Shown in pieces: positions 17,961 to 26,211 of a stretch of 42,636 nucleotides of DNA; positions within the stretch are counted from its first letter, which is position 1; each line of letters starts with the position of its first letter. The DNA lies in contig NZ_QQBJ01000034.1 of the NCBI RefSeq assembly GCF_003347205.1, positions 1 through 42,636 on the forward strand, in the 5' to 3' direction. The stretch is from Mycolicibacterium moriokaense (GTDB taxonomy: Bacteria; Actinomycetota; Actinomycetes; Mycobacteriales; Mycobacteriaceae). Both the position numbers and the translations under genes were made by a program. The notes under the pieces were generated by a model. It was not told the DNA's origin. It worked only from the letters and a program-made list of their open reading frames with translations, and did no database searches.

Positions 17961-19103
17961 TTGACTGGTCTGCCGGCGTTGAGACCGTTTTGCATCGACG
18001 TCGCTGATGACGTTCTCGATGATCTACGAACGCGTCTGTCGCGGACCCGTTGGCCCGAAGCCGAGTGTGTACAGGACTGGACCCAGGGCATCCCACTCGG
18101 GTACACCCGCGACCTGACCGCGTATTGGGCCGACGTATACGACTGGCGGTCCCGTGAAGCCGCCCTCAACCGATTCGATCAGTTCATCGTCGAAATCGAC
18201 GGCGTGGACATCCATTTCATTCACCAGCGATCTCCGCACGAAGAGGCTTTCCCGCTGGTCATCACCCACGGTTGGCCTGGCTCGATCGTGGAGTTTCGCA
18301 ACGTGATTGAGCCACTGACCAATCCGACTGCCCACGGCGGACGCGCCGAGGACGCCTTCCACGTGGTCTGCCCGGCGCTTCCCGGCTACGGCTTCTCCGG
18401 CAAGCCCACCCACTCCGGGTGGGGTGTTGAAAGAATCGCGCAGGCGTGGGAGGCGCTCATGCTGCGACTTGGCTACGAGCGCTACGGTGCCCAAGGCGGC
18501 GACTGGGGAGCAGCTATCACCACACAAATGGGTCGCAACCGCGGCCACTGCGCCGCCATCCATCTGAACATGCCGATCGCTTACCCTCCCGCGGGCAGCA
18601 TCGCCGATCCGACCGAGGAAGAACAGCTGGCCCTGGCCGCCCTGACGGCTCATCAGCGTTGGGGGACAGGCTATTCCGAGCAGCAGTCCACCCGGCCACA
18701 GACCATAGGCTACGGACTGGCCGATTCGCCAGTCGGCCAGATGGCGTGGATCGTCGAGAAATTCGCAGCGTGGATGGACTGCGACGGGCATCCCGAGAAC
18801 GTGCTCAGCCGCGATGAGCTCCTCGACAACGTCATGATCTACTGGGCTACCAACAGTGGCTCCTCGTCGGCGCGGTTGTACTGGGAGAGCTTCAAGACCC
18901 TGGACGCGACAACTCGTGTGGAATTGCCCACCGGTATTGCTGCCTTTCCCAAGGAGGTCCTGCGCTCACCACGAAGTTGGTGCGAACCGATCTACAACAT
19001 CACCCACTGGACGACCATGCCGCGCGGCGGGCACTTCGCCGCTTTGGAACAACCGGGTCTCTTTGTCGACGACGTCCGCGAATTCTTCGAAACCGTGCGG
19101 TGA
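17961..19103 (+). CDS. Epoxide hydrolase (EHN-type alpha/beta hydrolase)
   Basis: A 380-residue alpha/beta hydrolase with the N-terminal epoxide-hydrolase extension (about 6-110, containing RLSRTRWPE), an oxyanion HGWPGS motif near 103-108, nucleophile D181 in GGDWGAA, and a C-terminal GGHFAALEQP carrying the catalytic histidine near 354. These enzymes convert epoxides to vicinal diols. The TTG start at 17961 is supported by GAGGAG about 8 bases upstream. It lies 73 bases after the mce genes and may be co-transcribed. In this context it could act on an arene or alkene oxide; juvenile-hormone-like substrates are only a family label. Confidence 0.88.
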   Translation: MTGLPALRPFCIDVADDVLDDLRTRLSRTRWPEAECVQDWTQGIPLGYTRDLTAYWADVYDWRSREAALNRFDQFIVEIDGVDIHFIHQRSPHEEAFPLVITHGWPGSIVEFRNVIEPLTNPTAHGGRAEDAFHVVCPALPGYGFSGKPTHSGWGVERIAQAWEALMLRLGYERYGAQGGDWGAAITTQMGRNRGHCAAIHLNMPIAYPPAGSIADPTEEEQLALAALTAHQRWGTGYSEQQSTRPQTIGYGLADSPVGQMAWIVEKFAAWMDCDGHPENVLSRDELLDNVMIYWATNSGSSSARLYWESFKTLDATTRVELPTGIAAFPKEVLRSPRSWCEPIYNITHWTTMPRGGHFAALEQPGLFVDDVREFFETVR

Positions 19104-19130
19104 TACGGCCAGTTGGCAGGCCACGAAGCC

Positions 19131-19159
19131 TTGGTAGCACACCTGCGATGAGCTAAACT
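19131..19159 (+). promoter_or_regulatory. Candidate sigma-70-type promoter for the aldehyde dehydrogenase
   Basis: TTGGTA (19131-19136) and TAAACT (19154-19159) are separated by 17 bases. They lie about 84 bases upstream of the GTG at 19243 in the 139-base gap after the epoxide hydrolase gene. Identified by eye only. Confidence 0.4.
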
Positions 19160-19194
19160 CTCTGCATTGCGGAGACCCGATCTGCTAGCAAGAG

Positions 19195-19222
19195 GACACG
19201 TACAAACATTGGGGCACGTGTC
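19195..19222 (+). other. Inverted repeat in the aldehyde dehydrogenase leader
   Basis: GACACGT and ACGTGTC form perfect 7-base arms around a 14-base loop, just downstream of the candidate promoter and 8 bases before the AGGAGG ribosome site (19231-19236). It could be a repressor operator or a leader hairpin that limits translation. No cognate regulator is assigned. Confidence 0.4.
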
Positions 19223-19242
19223 AACTGTCAAGGAGGCTACGA

Positions 19243-20703
19243 GTGGTAGACGACGCACGCAGTGCAGTCATGAGAACGTGGACGCTACCCCTAGGTGCCG
19301 CGACTTTGCAGAGCCAGAGCGTCTACGACGTCGAGGACCCGTGCACCGGCAACGTGCTGACCCAGGTGCCCGACTGCAGCGGAGAAGATGTCGACAGGGT
19401 GGTGACAACTGCACATGCCGCTCAACGCGAGTGGGCGCTGCGGACGCCTCGCCAGCGCGCCACCGCGCTGCGGGCTTTGGCGACACTCATGCGGGATCAC
19501 TCCGAAGAACTCGCGCTGCTCGACGCCGTTGACGGCGGCTTTCCATTGCCTGCGATGCGCGACGATGTCACTTGGGCGGCCGACGTGTTGGAGCTGATGG
19601 CAGACGGCGCGCTCAACCTCGGCGGGCGGACTATCCCTCTCTCGGCGAACCTGCACTACACGCTGCAGCAACCGTACGGCGTGGTTGCTCGAATCGTGCC
19701 CTTCAATCATCCTGTCCTATTTGCAGGAGCCAAGATCGCCGCTCCGCTGATGGCGGGAAACGCCGTGGTGCTCAAAGCTCCCGATCAGACACCGTTGTCG
19801 GCCATCCGGCTCGCCGAGCTCGCCAGGGAGGTCCTGCCCGAAGGCCTATTTGGGGTGGTAACCGGACATGGGGCGACTGCCGGCGCCGCGTTGGTCGCTC
19901 ATCCACTAGTCCGGCGAATCGGCTTTATCGGCTCCCCGGGCACGGGCCGCCATATTCAGCGCTTGGCAGCCGAGCACGGCGTCAAATACGTCACGCTGGA
20001 ACTCGGCGGCAAGAACCCCATGATCGTCATGCCCAACGCCGACCTGGAGGCGGCTGCCAAAAGCGCCGTCGTAGGGATGAACTTCACCACCACAGCCGGC
20101 CAATCATGCGGGTCAACAAGCAGACTGCTGCTGCACGAAGCGATCGCTGACGAGGTTATTAACTTGGTCGTCGATCAAGTCGCTGCCATCAAGGTAGGCG
20201 ACCCGCTCGTTGACGGCACAGACATGGGACCCGTCATCGACCAAGCGCAATACTCAAAGTCGCTGCAGGCCATCGAATCAGGACGGGCGGCCGGCGCCAG
20301 CGTGCTTACCGGTGGGGGACGCGCGCAGGGGGTTGGGCCCAAAGGCTGGTATGTCGCACCGACCGTATTGGCCGACGTGGCACCACAAGCCGCCGTCGCC
20401 CGCGACGAGATCTTCGGGCCCGTTCTTTCGGTGCTAACCGTTCGCGACGAAGCCGAGGCTGTTCAAGTCGCCAACAGCGTCGAGTTCGGATTGACCGCCG
20501 CGGTGTGGACCAACGACTTAAGCCAAGGTCACCGCATGGCTGCGGGACTTGATGCCGGCTACGTCTGGATTAATGGCAGCGCACGCCACTACTGGGGGTT
20601 GCCATTCGGAGGCTGGAAGTCATCAGGCGTTGGATCGGAAGAATCTACGGAGGAATTGCTGTCGTACACACAAGTCAAGGCGGTAACCGTCACCATGGAA
20701 TAA
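19243..20703 (+). CDS. NAD(P)-dependent aldehyde dehydrogenase
   Basis: A 486-residue aldehyde dehydrogenase that oxidises an aldehyde to a carboxylate. The general base E253 lies in LELGGKNP and the nucleophile C289 in GQSCGST. The nucleotide-binding GSPGTG motif is near residue 228, and the C-terminal GGWKSSG motif is intact. The GTG start has an ideal AGGAGG six bases upstream. It has its own candidate promoter, so it may be controlled separately from the mce operon. Possible roles include oxidising a side-chain aldehyde or a semialdehyde from ring cleavage. Confidence 0.93.
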   Translation: MVDDARSAVMRTWTLPLGAATLQSQSVYDVEDPCTGNVLTQVPDCSGEDVDRVVTTAHAAQREWALRTPRQRATALRALATLMRDHSEELALLDAVDGGFPLPAMRDDVTWAADVLELMADGALNLGGRTIPLSANLHYTLQQPYGVVARIVPFNHPVLFAGAKIAAPLMAGNAVVLKAPDQTPLSAIRLAELAREVLPEGLFGVVTGHGATAGAALVAHPLVRRIGFIGSPGTGRHIQRLAAEHGVKYVTLELGGKNPMIVMPNADLEAAAKSAVVGMNFTTTAGQSCGSTSRLLLHEAIADEVINLVVDQVAAIKVGDPLVDGTDMGPVIDQAQYSKSLQAIESGRAAGASVLTGGGRAQGVGPKGWYVAPTVLADVAPQAAVARDEIFGPVLSVLTVRDEAEAVQVANSVEFGLTAAVWTNDLSQGHRMAAGLDAGYVWINGSARHYWGLPFGGWKSSGVGSEESTEELLSYTQVKAVTVTME

Positions 20704-20787
20704 GGCGCGTCCATCCCCGGTCGGACACGGATCGGCGAATGTCAATGCGTAGCAGTGGATTCGGAGCATCGTCTAGTCGCCTCCCAG

Positions 20788-20802
20788 ACCTAATAAGTAG
20801 GT
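20788..20802 (+). promoter_or_regulatory. Candidate MarR operator upstream of the MFS gene
   Basis: ACCTA-ATAAG-TAGGT is a perfect 5-base inverted repeat with a 5-base centre. It sits about 98 bases before the MFS start, in an otherwise featureless 196-base gap (20704-20899). The MarR gene at the end of this two-gene operon is the obvious candidate to bind it. Confidence 0.35.
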
Positions 20803-20899
20803 GACCGAAGCGTCAATGTGATGCGACGCGTTCGAGGTCCACCGCACCGAAGTCGGGCAGCGGTGACCGCCGGACACCGCAGCGAAGGGGCGTAGTTCT

Positions 20900-22360
20900 G
20901 TGAATGAAAGTGCTGTCGGACAGCTGAGCCGCCGACGTAAGGCCTTCGTCTTGGCGTCCTGCTGCATGAGCGTGCTGATTGTGTCGACTGACGTGACAAT
21001 CGTCAACGTTGCAATCCCGAGCATCCGCGCCGAGTTTTCGGCGTCGCCTTCGCAAATGCAATGGCTCGTCGACATTTACACCTTGATGGTGGCCTCGCTG
21101 TTGCTGCTGTCGGGTGCCACGGCCGACCGATTCGGCCGGCGGCGCACATTGCAGATCGGGTTGATGGTCTTCGCATCGGCCTCCCTACTCTGCAGCGTGG
21201 CTCCCAACGTCGAAACGCTGATCGGCGCCCGCTTCCTGCAAGCTATCGGCGGCTCGATGCTCACCCCTGCTGGATTGTCGATCGTCACGCAGGTGTTCAC
21301 CGGTAGAGTGGAGCGCGCGCGTGTGATCGGCATATGGGGGGGCGTCGTAGGCATCTCGATGGCGTTGGGTCCGATCGTGGGCGGAATACTTATCGAGTAC
21401 GTCGACTGGCGAGCAGTGTTCTGGATCAACGTGCCGATCTGCGCAGTAGCCGTACTATTGACCGCTGTCTTCGTTCCCGAATCCAAGTCGGTCACCATGC
21501 GCGACGTCGACTTGATCGGCTTGGGCCTGGGCATGGCCTTCCTGTTCGGACTGGTTTTCGTGCTCATCGAGGGGCCAGGAATGGGCTGGACCGACACGCG
21601 TGTCGTCGTCACATGCGGACTCTCAGCCATTGCGTTCGCGATTTTCCTGCGCTACGAGTCACGCCGCCCCGACCCGTTCGTCGAGCTGCGATTCTTCCGC
21701 AGCATCCCGTTCGCTTCGGCGACGGCCATCGCGGTGTGCGCATTCGCTGCATGGGGCGCGTTCGTATTCATGATGTCGATGTATTTGCAAGGGGAGCGGG
21801 GGCTCTCCGCGATGCACACGGGCCTGATGTTTCTGCCCGTCGCCGTCGGCGCACTCATTTTCTCACCTCTGTCTGGCCGGCTGGTGGGGCGATTCGGTGC
21901 CAGACCGTCGCTGATGATCGCCGGGGCGTTGATTGCCGTCGCGACTCTAATGTTCGCGCAGTTGAGCGACGCTACCCCGCAATGGCAGATGCTGGCCGCC
22001 TTTGCGGTCTTCGGCATCGGCACTTCAATGGTGAACGCACCGATCACGAACGCGGCCGTCAGCGGTATGCCAATCGACCGTGCCGGTGGGGCAGCGGCAA
22101 TCACGTCCACCAGCCGACAGGTGGGCGTGGGAATCGGTGTGGCCCTTTGCGGTTCGGTCGCTGGTACGGCACTGGGCGACACCAACGTCGATTTCGCGGT
22201 CTCCGCCCGGCCGCTTTGGCTGGTGTTCGCCGGAGTTGGTGTGCTAATTATCGCGCTCGGTGTCTACTCGACGTCGAAGCGTGCGCTGCGCTCAGCTGAG
22301 CACCTAGCGCCGCTGATCGCAGGAATTGATCCGCGACGGGAGGCTGCCGGTGTCGCATAA
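20900..22360 (+). CDS. MFS drug/metabolite exporter, DHA2 (EmrB/QacA) type
   Basis: A 486-residue major facilitator with about 14 hydrophobic helices. The DHA2 features include the TDVTIVNVAIPSI motif in helix 1 (about 30-42), DRFGRRRTLQIG between helices 2 and 3 (about 75-86), and GPIVGG in helix 5. Such proteins usually export hydrophobic or toxic compounds by proton antiport. The GTG start is preceded by GAAGGGG. Its end overlaps the MarR gene by 11 bases, a common exporter/regulator pairing. In a catabolic locus it may export toxic intermediates; an import role cannot be excluded. Confidence 0.92.
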   Translation: MNESAVGQLSRRRKAFVLASCCMSVLIVSTDVTIVNVAIPSIRAEFSASPSQMQWLVDIYTLMVASLLLLSGATADRFGRRRTLQIGLMVFASASLLCSVAPNVETLIGARFLQAIGGSMLTPAGLSIVTQVFTGRVERARVIGIWGGVVGISMALGPIVGGILIEYVDWRAVFWINVPICAVAVLLTAVFVPESKSVTMRDVDLIGLGLGMAFLFGLVFVLIEGPGMGWTDTRVVVTCGLSAIAFAIFLRYESRRPDPFVELRFFRSIPFASATAIAVCAFAAWGAFVFMMSMYLQGERGLSAMHTGLMFLPVAVGALIFSPLSGRLVGRFGARPSLMIAGALIAVATLMFAQLSDATPQWQMLAAFAVFGIGTSMVNAPITNAAVSGMPIDRAGGAAAITSTSRQVGVGIGVALCGSVAGTALGDTNVDFAVSARPLWLVFAGVGVLIIALGVYSTSKRALRSAEHLAPLIAGIDPRREAAGVA

Positions 22361-22793
22361 TGCAGAAGCGGATGAGGTCTGGCGCGTGATGACCACACTG
22401 GTCACCGACAACCGCGACAGCTGGAGGCGAGCGACCGCCGACCAAACGGGCCTGCCATTCAGTCGCATCCGAATCCTGCTCCGGCTGGCCCGTGGTTCGA
22501 TGACCGTCAAAGAGGTCGCGCAAGCCGTGACAATCGATGCCCCGGCGGCCACGGTGGCGGTAAACGATCTGGAGGACCGCGGGCTAGTCACGCGTCAGAC
22601 TGTTCCCAGCAACCGGCGGTGCAAAGTGGTTTCACTGACCGACCGCGGCTGGTCGATGGTGGCCACGATCCATGGGATCGACGACCCGGCTCCCGAAGCG
22701 CTTGCCGCACTTGATAGTAACGAGCTAAAGGCTCTGCGAGACGCGATAGCCAAAATCAGCGCTCCCGCCAAAACACCGCGGCGTGAACGCTGA
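22350..22793 (+). CDS. MarR-family transcriptional regulator
   Basis: A 147-residue MarR-type winged-helix regulator from GTG 22350, supported by GGGAGG at 22338-22343. The recognition helix region (TVKEVAQAVTIDAPAATVAV, about 51-70) is followed by the wing with SNRRCKVVSLTDRG (about 90-103). The 11-base overlap with the MFS gene makes it a probable local repressor released by an aromatic ligand, with a candidate site at 20788-20802. Confidence 0.88.
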   Translation: MSHNAEADEVWRVMTTLVTDNRDSWRRATADQTGLPFSRIRILLRLARGSMTVKEVAQAVTIDAPAATVAVNDLEDRGLVTRQTVPSNRRCKVVSLTDRGWSMVATIHGIDDPAPEALAALDSNELKALRDAIAKISAPAKTPRRER

Positions 22794-23038
22794 ACGAACG
22801 GCTGTCAGTCCACCAGTCGACGCATGGACGGCTTGAACTAGGCGCGCCCCTACGTGGTGGTGATGGACTTCGGCCATCGAGCCCACCGATCATCCTCGAA
22901 GTGAGCGTGTTCTTCGTCGCCGAGTTCCCAGGGGCCAAATGAAAATCAGCAATACCTAGTTAATCCTGACGTGCCCCGACGTAGGTCTGCAGGGATGCCA
23001 CCTAGCGCTGCAGGTACCACGGTAGCCTAAATAATAGC

Positions 23039-23067
23039 TTGCAAACAGTTGCTGTCCTATGTAAACT
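23039..23067 (+). promoter_or_regulatory. Candidate sigma-70-type promoter of the Rieske-3 operon
   Basis: TTGCAA (23039-23044) and TAAACT (23062-23067) are 17 bases apart. They lie about 69 bases before the chosen start at 23136. The minus-10 hexamer is identical to that proposed for the aldehyde dehydrogenase at 19154. The spacer contains ACAG-TTG-CTGT, a small inverted repeat that a repressor could occupy. Confidence 0.45.
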
Positions 23068-23081
23068 TCGCTGTGGTGTAG

Positions 23082-23091
23082 CTCACGTGAG
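23082..23091 (+). promoter_or_regulatory. Palindromic operator candidate CTCACGTGAG
   Basis: A perfect 10-base palindrome about 15 bases downstream of the proposed minus-10 box and 44 bases before the Rieske-3 start. This is a typical position for a repressor roadblock. The binding protein is unknown. Confidence 0.35.
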
Positions 23092-23135
23092 TGCTCATGT
23101 TTCTGCAGGCAGGAATCGACAGGAAGGTGCGCCTG

Positions 23136-24479
23136 GTGAATTCGATGGTGCCGGATGCGACGACAATGCGACTATTAGAGAATGCGCGCGGCTCCATCCT
23201 GAAGGGCCGCCTCCCTGCGTCTCTCATTGCTAATGCGGCGCTCTACCAGCTTGAATTAAAGCGAGTATTTGGCAGGACATGGCAGTTTCTCTGCCACGAA
23301 GACGAGATCCCTAATCCAGGCGATTATGTTGTCCGCTACATCGCTGATAACTCTATTATTGTTGCGCGGCAGCAGGATATGACGATTCGGGCGATGTCGA
23401 ACTCGTGCCGGCACCGCGGCACGCTGCTTTGCCGAACCGAGGTGGGGAATGAGTCGGCGTTCCAGTGCCCATACCACGGTTGGACCTATCGAAACAACGG
23501 TGATCTCATCGCGATACCTGCGCAGCAGGCCGTCTACGGTGCTGCGGTCGACAAGAGTCGGCTAGGGTTGCGCGCTCTGCCGATGCTCGACTCGTACGCG
23601 GGCCTCGTTTTCGGGTGTGTGTCAGATGAGGCCCCAGGGCTGGATGAGTACCTCGGGGATATGCGCTGGTATCTCGACTTGATGATGAGTAAGAGCGCGG
23701 CCGGCATTCAGGTGTGGGGAGCTCCGCAGCGTTGGGTGATTGACGCGAACTGGAAGACAGGCGCTGACAATTTTGTTGGGGACGGCTATCACACGGTCAT
23801 GACGCACCGCTCCATGTGCGAGTTGGGGTTGTTACCGCCCGATAATGTGGCCGTTTCGCCGGCGCACGTCAGCCTATCGGGGGGTCACGGGGCGGGCGTT
23901 TTAGGCGCACCCCCCGGCATACCCGCACCACCGTATATGGGCTATCCCGAGGAAATCGTCTCCGGTCTCAGCGAAGGTTACGGCGATGACGTCCATGGCG
24001 AGATGCTGAAACGGACAATGTTCATTCATGGCAATGTGTTCCCGAACTTGTCCTTCTTGAACGCCTTCATCGCCAAGGACAGCGAGTCTATGCCGGTGCC
24101 CATTCTGACGTTGCGGCAATGGCGTCCTCTGGACGCGGCGCGCATGGAGGTGTGGTCGTGGTTCTTCGTGGAGCGCAATGCGCCCGAAGAATTCAAGCAA
24201 CAATCGTTTGAGACTTATGTGCGGACGTTCGGGGTCGGGGGCGTCTTCGAGCAGGATGACGCCGAGATATTCCAGGCTATTACCAAGGGAACTCGCGGCG
24301 AGTTGGCTGGTGGCGTGGAGTTGAACGTGGAGATGGGACTGGACAACTTGGCCCCTGATCCAACGTGGCTGGGTCCGGGACGACCGTTGGCCAGCGGCTA
24401 CGCCGAACAAAATCAGCGCGAGTACTGGAAGCAGTACTTCGACTATCTGGCTACCCCGAGAAGGGATGAGAACGTATGA
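23136..24479 (+). CDS. Rieske ring-hydroxylating oxygenase, alpha subunit (RHO-3)
   Basis: A Rieske oxygenase alpha subunit of 447 residues from GTG 23136, chosen for AGGAAGG at 23121-23127; in-frame GTG 23091 and ATG 23097 lack such a site. Rieske ligands are C91, H93, C111 and H114. The iron site follows NWK (205-207) with D216, H219 and H224, and an EQDD motif lies near 385. It is strongly similar along its length to RHO-1 at 67, including GGVFEQDDAE and SGYAEQNQR. The beta subunit follows with an ATGA overlap. This is the first gene of the CoA-dependent operon; it may act on a CoA ester or on the free acid. Confidence 0.94.
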   Translation: MNSMVPDATTMRLLENARGSILKGRLPASLIANAALYQLELKRVFGRTWQFLCHEDEIPNPGDYVVRYIADNSIIVARQQDMTIRAMSNSCRHRGTLLCRTEVGNESAFQCPYHGWTYRNNGDLIAIPAQQAVYGAAVDKSRLGLRALPMLDSYAGLVFGCVSDEAPGLDEYLGDMRWYLDLMMSKSAAGIQVWGAPQRWVIDANWKTGADNFVGDGYHTVMTHRSMCELGLLPPDNVAVSPAHVSLSGGHGAGVLGAPPGIPAPPYMGYPEEIVSGLSEGYGDDVHGEMLKRTMFIHGNVFPNLSFLNAFIAKDSESMPVPILTLRQWRPLDAARMEVWSWFFVERNAPEEFKQQSFETYVRTFGVGGVFEQDDAEIFQAITKGTRGELAGGVELNVEMGLDNLAPDPTWLGPGRPLASGYAEQNQREYWKQYFDYLATPRRDENV

Positions 24480-25018
24480 CGACAACGCTGCCGCAGGATC
24501 CACCTCAAGCTGCGAGGGTTTCGCGGGAGGTGCGTGAGGAAATCGAAGACTTCCTTTTCGACGAGGCTGATCTGTTGGATCGCGATGAGTTCGAGGAGTG
24601 GCTGGGATTGCTGGCACCGGATGTGCACTATTTCGCGCGCGTCCGTCAGACGCTTCGAAGAGCAGGGGGAGCGGGGTTTTCTGAGCGCTCCATGCACTTG
24701 AACGATAACTACACGAGCCTGAAAATGCGTATTCAGCGGCACCGAACGTCGTCGGATTGGGCTGAGGATCCTCCCTCGCGGATCCGGCACTTCATAACCA
24801 ACGTCAGGGTCAGGTCTGGTGACGGCGACGGTCGATACCGAGTCACCTCGAATGCATTGCTGGTGCGCACGCGTGCGGACGAGGCCAAGGCGGAGACAGT
24901 CTCTGCCGAGCGCCGAGACATTATTCGTCGCGACGAGGGGGGTTGGAAACTGGTCCAGCGCGAGATCCTGCTGGATCACACCACGTTGCCCACGCACAAC
25001 CTGTCATTCTGGATCTAA
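24476..25018 (+). CDS. Ring-hydroxylating oxygenase, beta subunit (partner of RHO-3)
   Basis: A 180-residue NTF2-like beta subunit. It has an N-terminal helix (EEIEDFLFDEADLLDRDEFE, about 22-41), the WLGLLAPDVHYF strand, a DNYTSLKMRIQR segment near 81-92, IRHFITNVRV near 104-113, and the typical C-terminal LPTHNLSFWI. ATG 24476 overlaps the alpha-subunit stop and has GAGAAGGGATGAG upstream. Structural subunit with no cofactor. Confidence 0.92.
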   Translation: MTTTLPQDPPQAARVSREVREEIEDFLFDEADLLDRDEFEEWLGLLAPDVHYFARVRQTLRRAGGAGFSERSMHLNDNYTSLKMRIQRHRTSSDWAEDPPSRIRHFITNVRVRSGDGDGRYRVTSNALLVRTRADEAKAETVSAERRDIIRRDEGGWKLVQREILLDHTTLPTHNLSFWI

Positions 25019-25127
25019 GGTGCCGGTGAGCTTGACATCAACACGGCGGCACCGCCGCCGAGACTCCGGCCAACGAAAGTCGGTGCTGCCGAAAGAATCC
25101 GGGTCCGTCCTGAAGGTAGGCCGGTAG

Positions 25128-26159
25128 GTGCGCGCAGCTGTTTATCACGGTCGCGAAGACGTGCGAATCGAAGAACTTCCCGATCCGAGTCCACGTGCGG
25201 GAGAAGTGGTCATCGAGGTGGCCCGAGCGGGGATCTGCGGCACAGACCTGCACGAGTACATCGCCGGTCCGATGCATGCTGCGTCAGGGGTCGTCATGGG
25301 GCACGAATATTCCGGGACGGTGGTCGGCGTCGGGCCCGGCGTGCACGAGTTCACGGAAGGTGACCGGGTTTGCGGCGTCGGTGTTTTCGGCTGCGGTGAA
25401 TGCGGCTCCTGCAAACAGGGCGCTGAAGCACTCTGTGGGACAGTCGGTTTCATCGGCTTCGCTCTCAACGGGGCACTTGCCCGCTACGCCTTGGTGTCGG
25501 CGAAGGCGTTGTTTCGCATCCCGGATGACATCAGTCTCGTCGAGGCTGCCGTCGTCGAACCGATCGCGTCGGCGTACCACGCTGTTCGCCGTAGCCGGCT
25601 GGCAGCGGGTGAGACCGTCTTCATTGCCGGTGCCGGCGCGATCGGCCTTGCCCTTGTGCAGTTCTGCCTTGCTCAAGGTGCGACTCAGATCATCGTCAGT
25701 GAGGTTTCGGCATCCCGCCGCGTCGCCGCCCACCGGGTCGGGGCTACATGCGTAATCGATCCTCTGGTCGAGGATCCAGTCGAGGTGGTTCAGACGTTGA
25801 CACACGGAAACGGCGTCGATGTCTCCTTCGACGCTGCGGGCGTACAACCCGCGCTTGACGCGGCGTTGAGCGTCCTGCGCCCCCGCGGTCGATTGATGGT
25901 CGTGGCGATTTGGGAGGCCGCGGCTGGTATCGACATCAATCGAAGCATCATGCGCGAAGCCAATATCGGCTTCTCGTTTTGTTACGAAGCCCAAAGTCAG
26001 GTTCCGGCAATTCTCACCTTGATTTCTGTTGGGGCCCTCAGCCTAAGTGAACTCATCACCGATGAGATCCCGTTGGATGCCGTGGTCAGTCACGGTTTCG
26101 AGGAATTGCGCATCAACCGCGATGCACACATAAAAATACTGATCGACCCATCGGCATAG
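25128..26159 (+). CDS. Zinc-dependent medium-chain alcohol dehydrogenase (paralogue of 2339)
   Basis: A 343-residue zinc alcohol dehydrogenase with C37 and H59-E60 for the catalytic metal and C89, C92, C95, C103 for the structural metal. These positions are the same as in the gene at 2339. The GAGAIG Rossmann motif lies near 168-173. Both genes follow a Rieske oxygenase, suggesting that an oxygenase/dehydrogenase unit was duplicated or recruited twice. It is separated from the beta subunit by 109 bases without a recognised feature. A likely job is oxidising an alcohol or diol of the pathway. Confidence 0.92.
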   Translation: MRAAVYHGREDVRIEELPDPSPRAGEVVIEVARAGICGTDLHEYIAGPMHAASGVVMGHEYSGTVVGVGPGVHEFTEGDRVCGVGVFGCGECGSCKQGAEALCGTVGFIGFALNGALARYALVSAKALFRIPDDISLVEAAVVEPIASAYHAVRRSRLAAGETVFIAGAGAIGLALVQFCLAQGATQIIVSEVSASRRVAAHRVGATCVIDPLVEDPVEVVQTLTHGNGVDVSFDAAGVQPALDAALSVLRPRGRLMVVAIWEAAAGIDINRSIMREANIGFSFCYEAQSQVPAILTLISVGALSLSELITDEIPLDAVVSHGFEELRINRDAHIKILIDPSA

Positions 26160-26211
26160 CTGCGACCGGCACCCCGCAGTGGATATCACGCCGCCGCACC
26201 AAAGGAGTTAA

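Larger units (their letters stand above)
22794..23135 (+). other. Regulatory gap before the Rieske-3 operon
   Basis: A 342-base stretch without a convincing gene. The second half is noticeably more A/T-rich than the surroundings and contains a candidate promoter (23039-23067) and a palindrome (23082-23091). Two CTGCAGG copies lie near 22987-23033. No terminator for the MFS-marR operon was recognised. Confidence 0.5.

Noticed and set aside
22981-23036. CTGCAGG repeats considered as a repeat array or CRISPR-like element
   Set aside because: Only two copies of a 7-base word, with no regular spacing. No CRISPR array, tRNA or rRNA was seen anywhere in the window.
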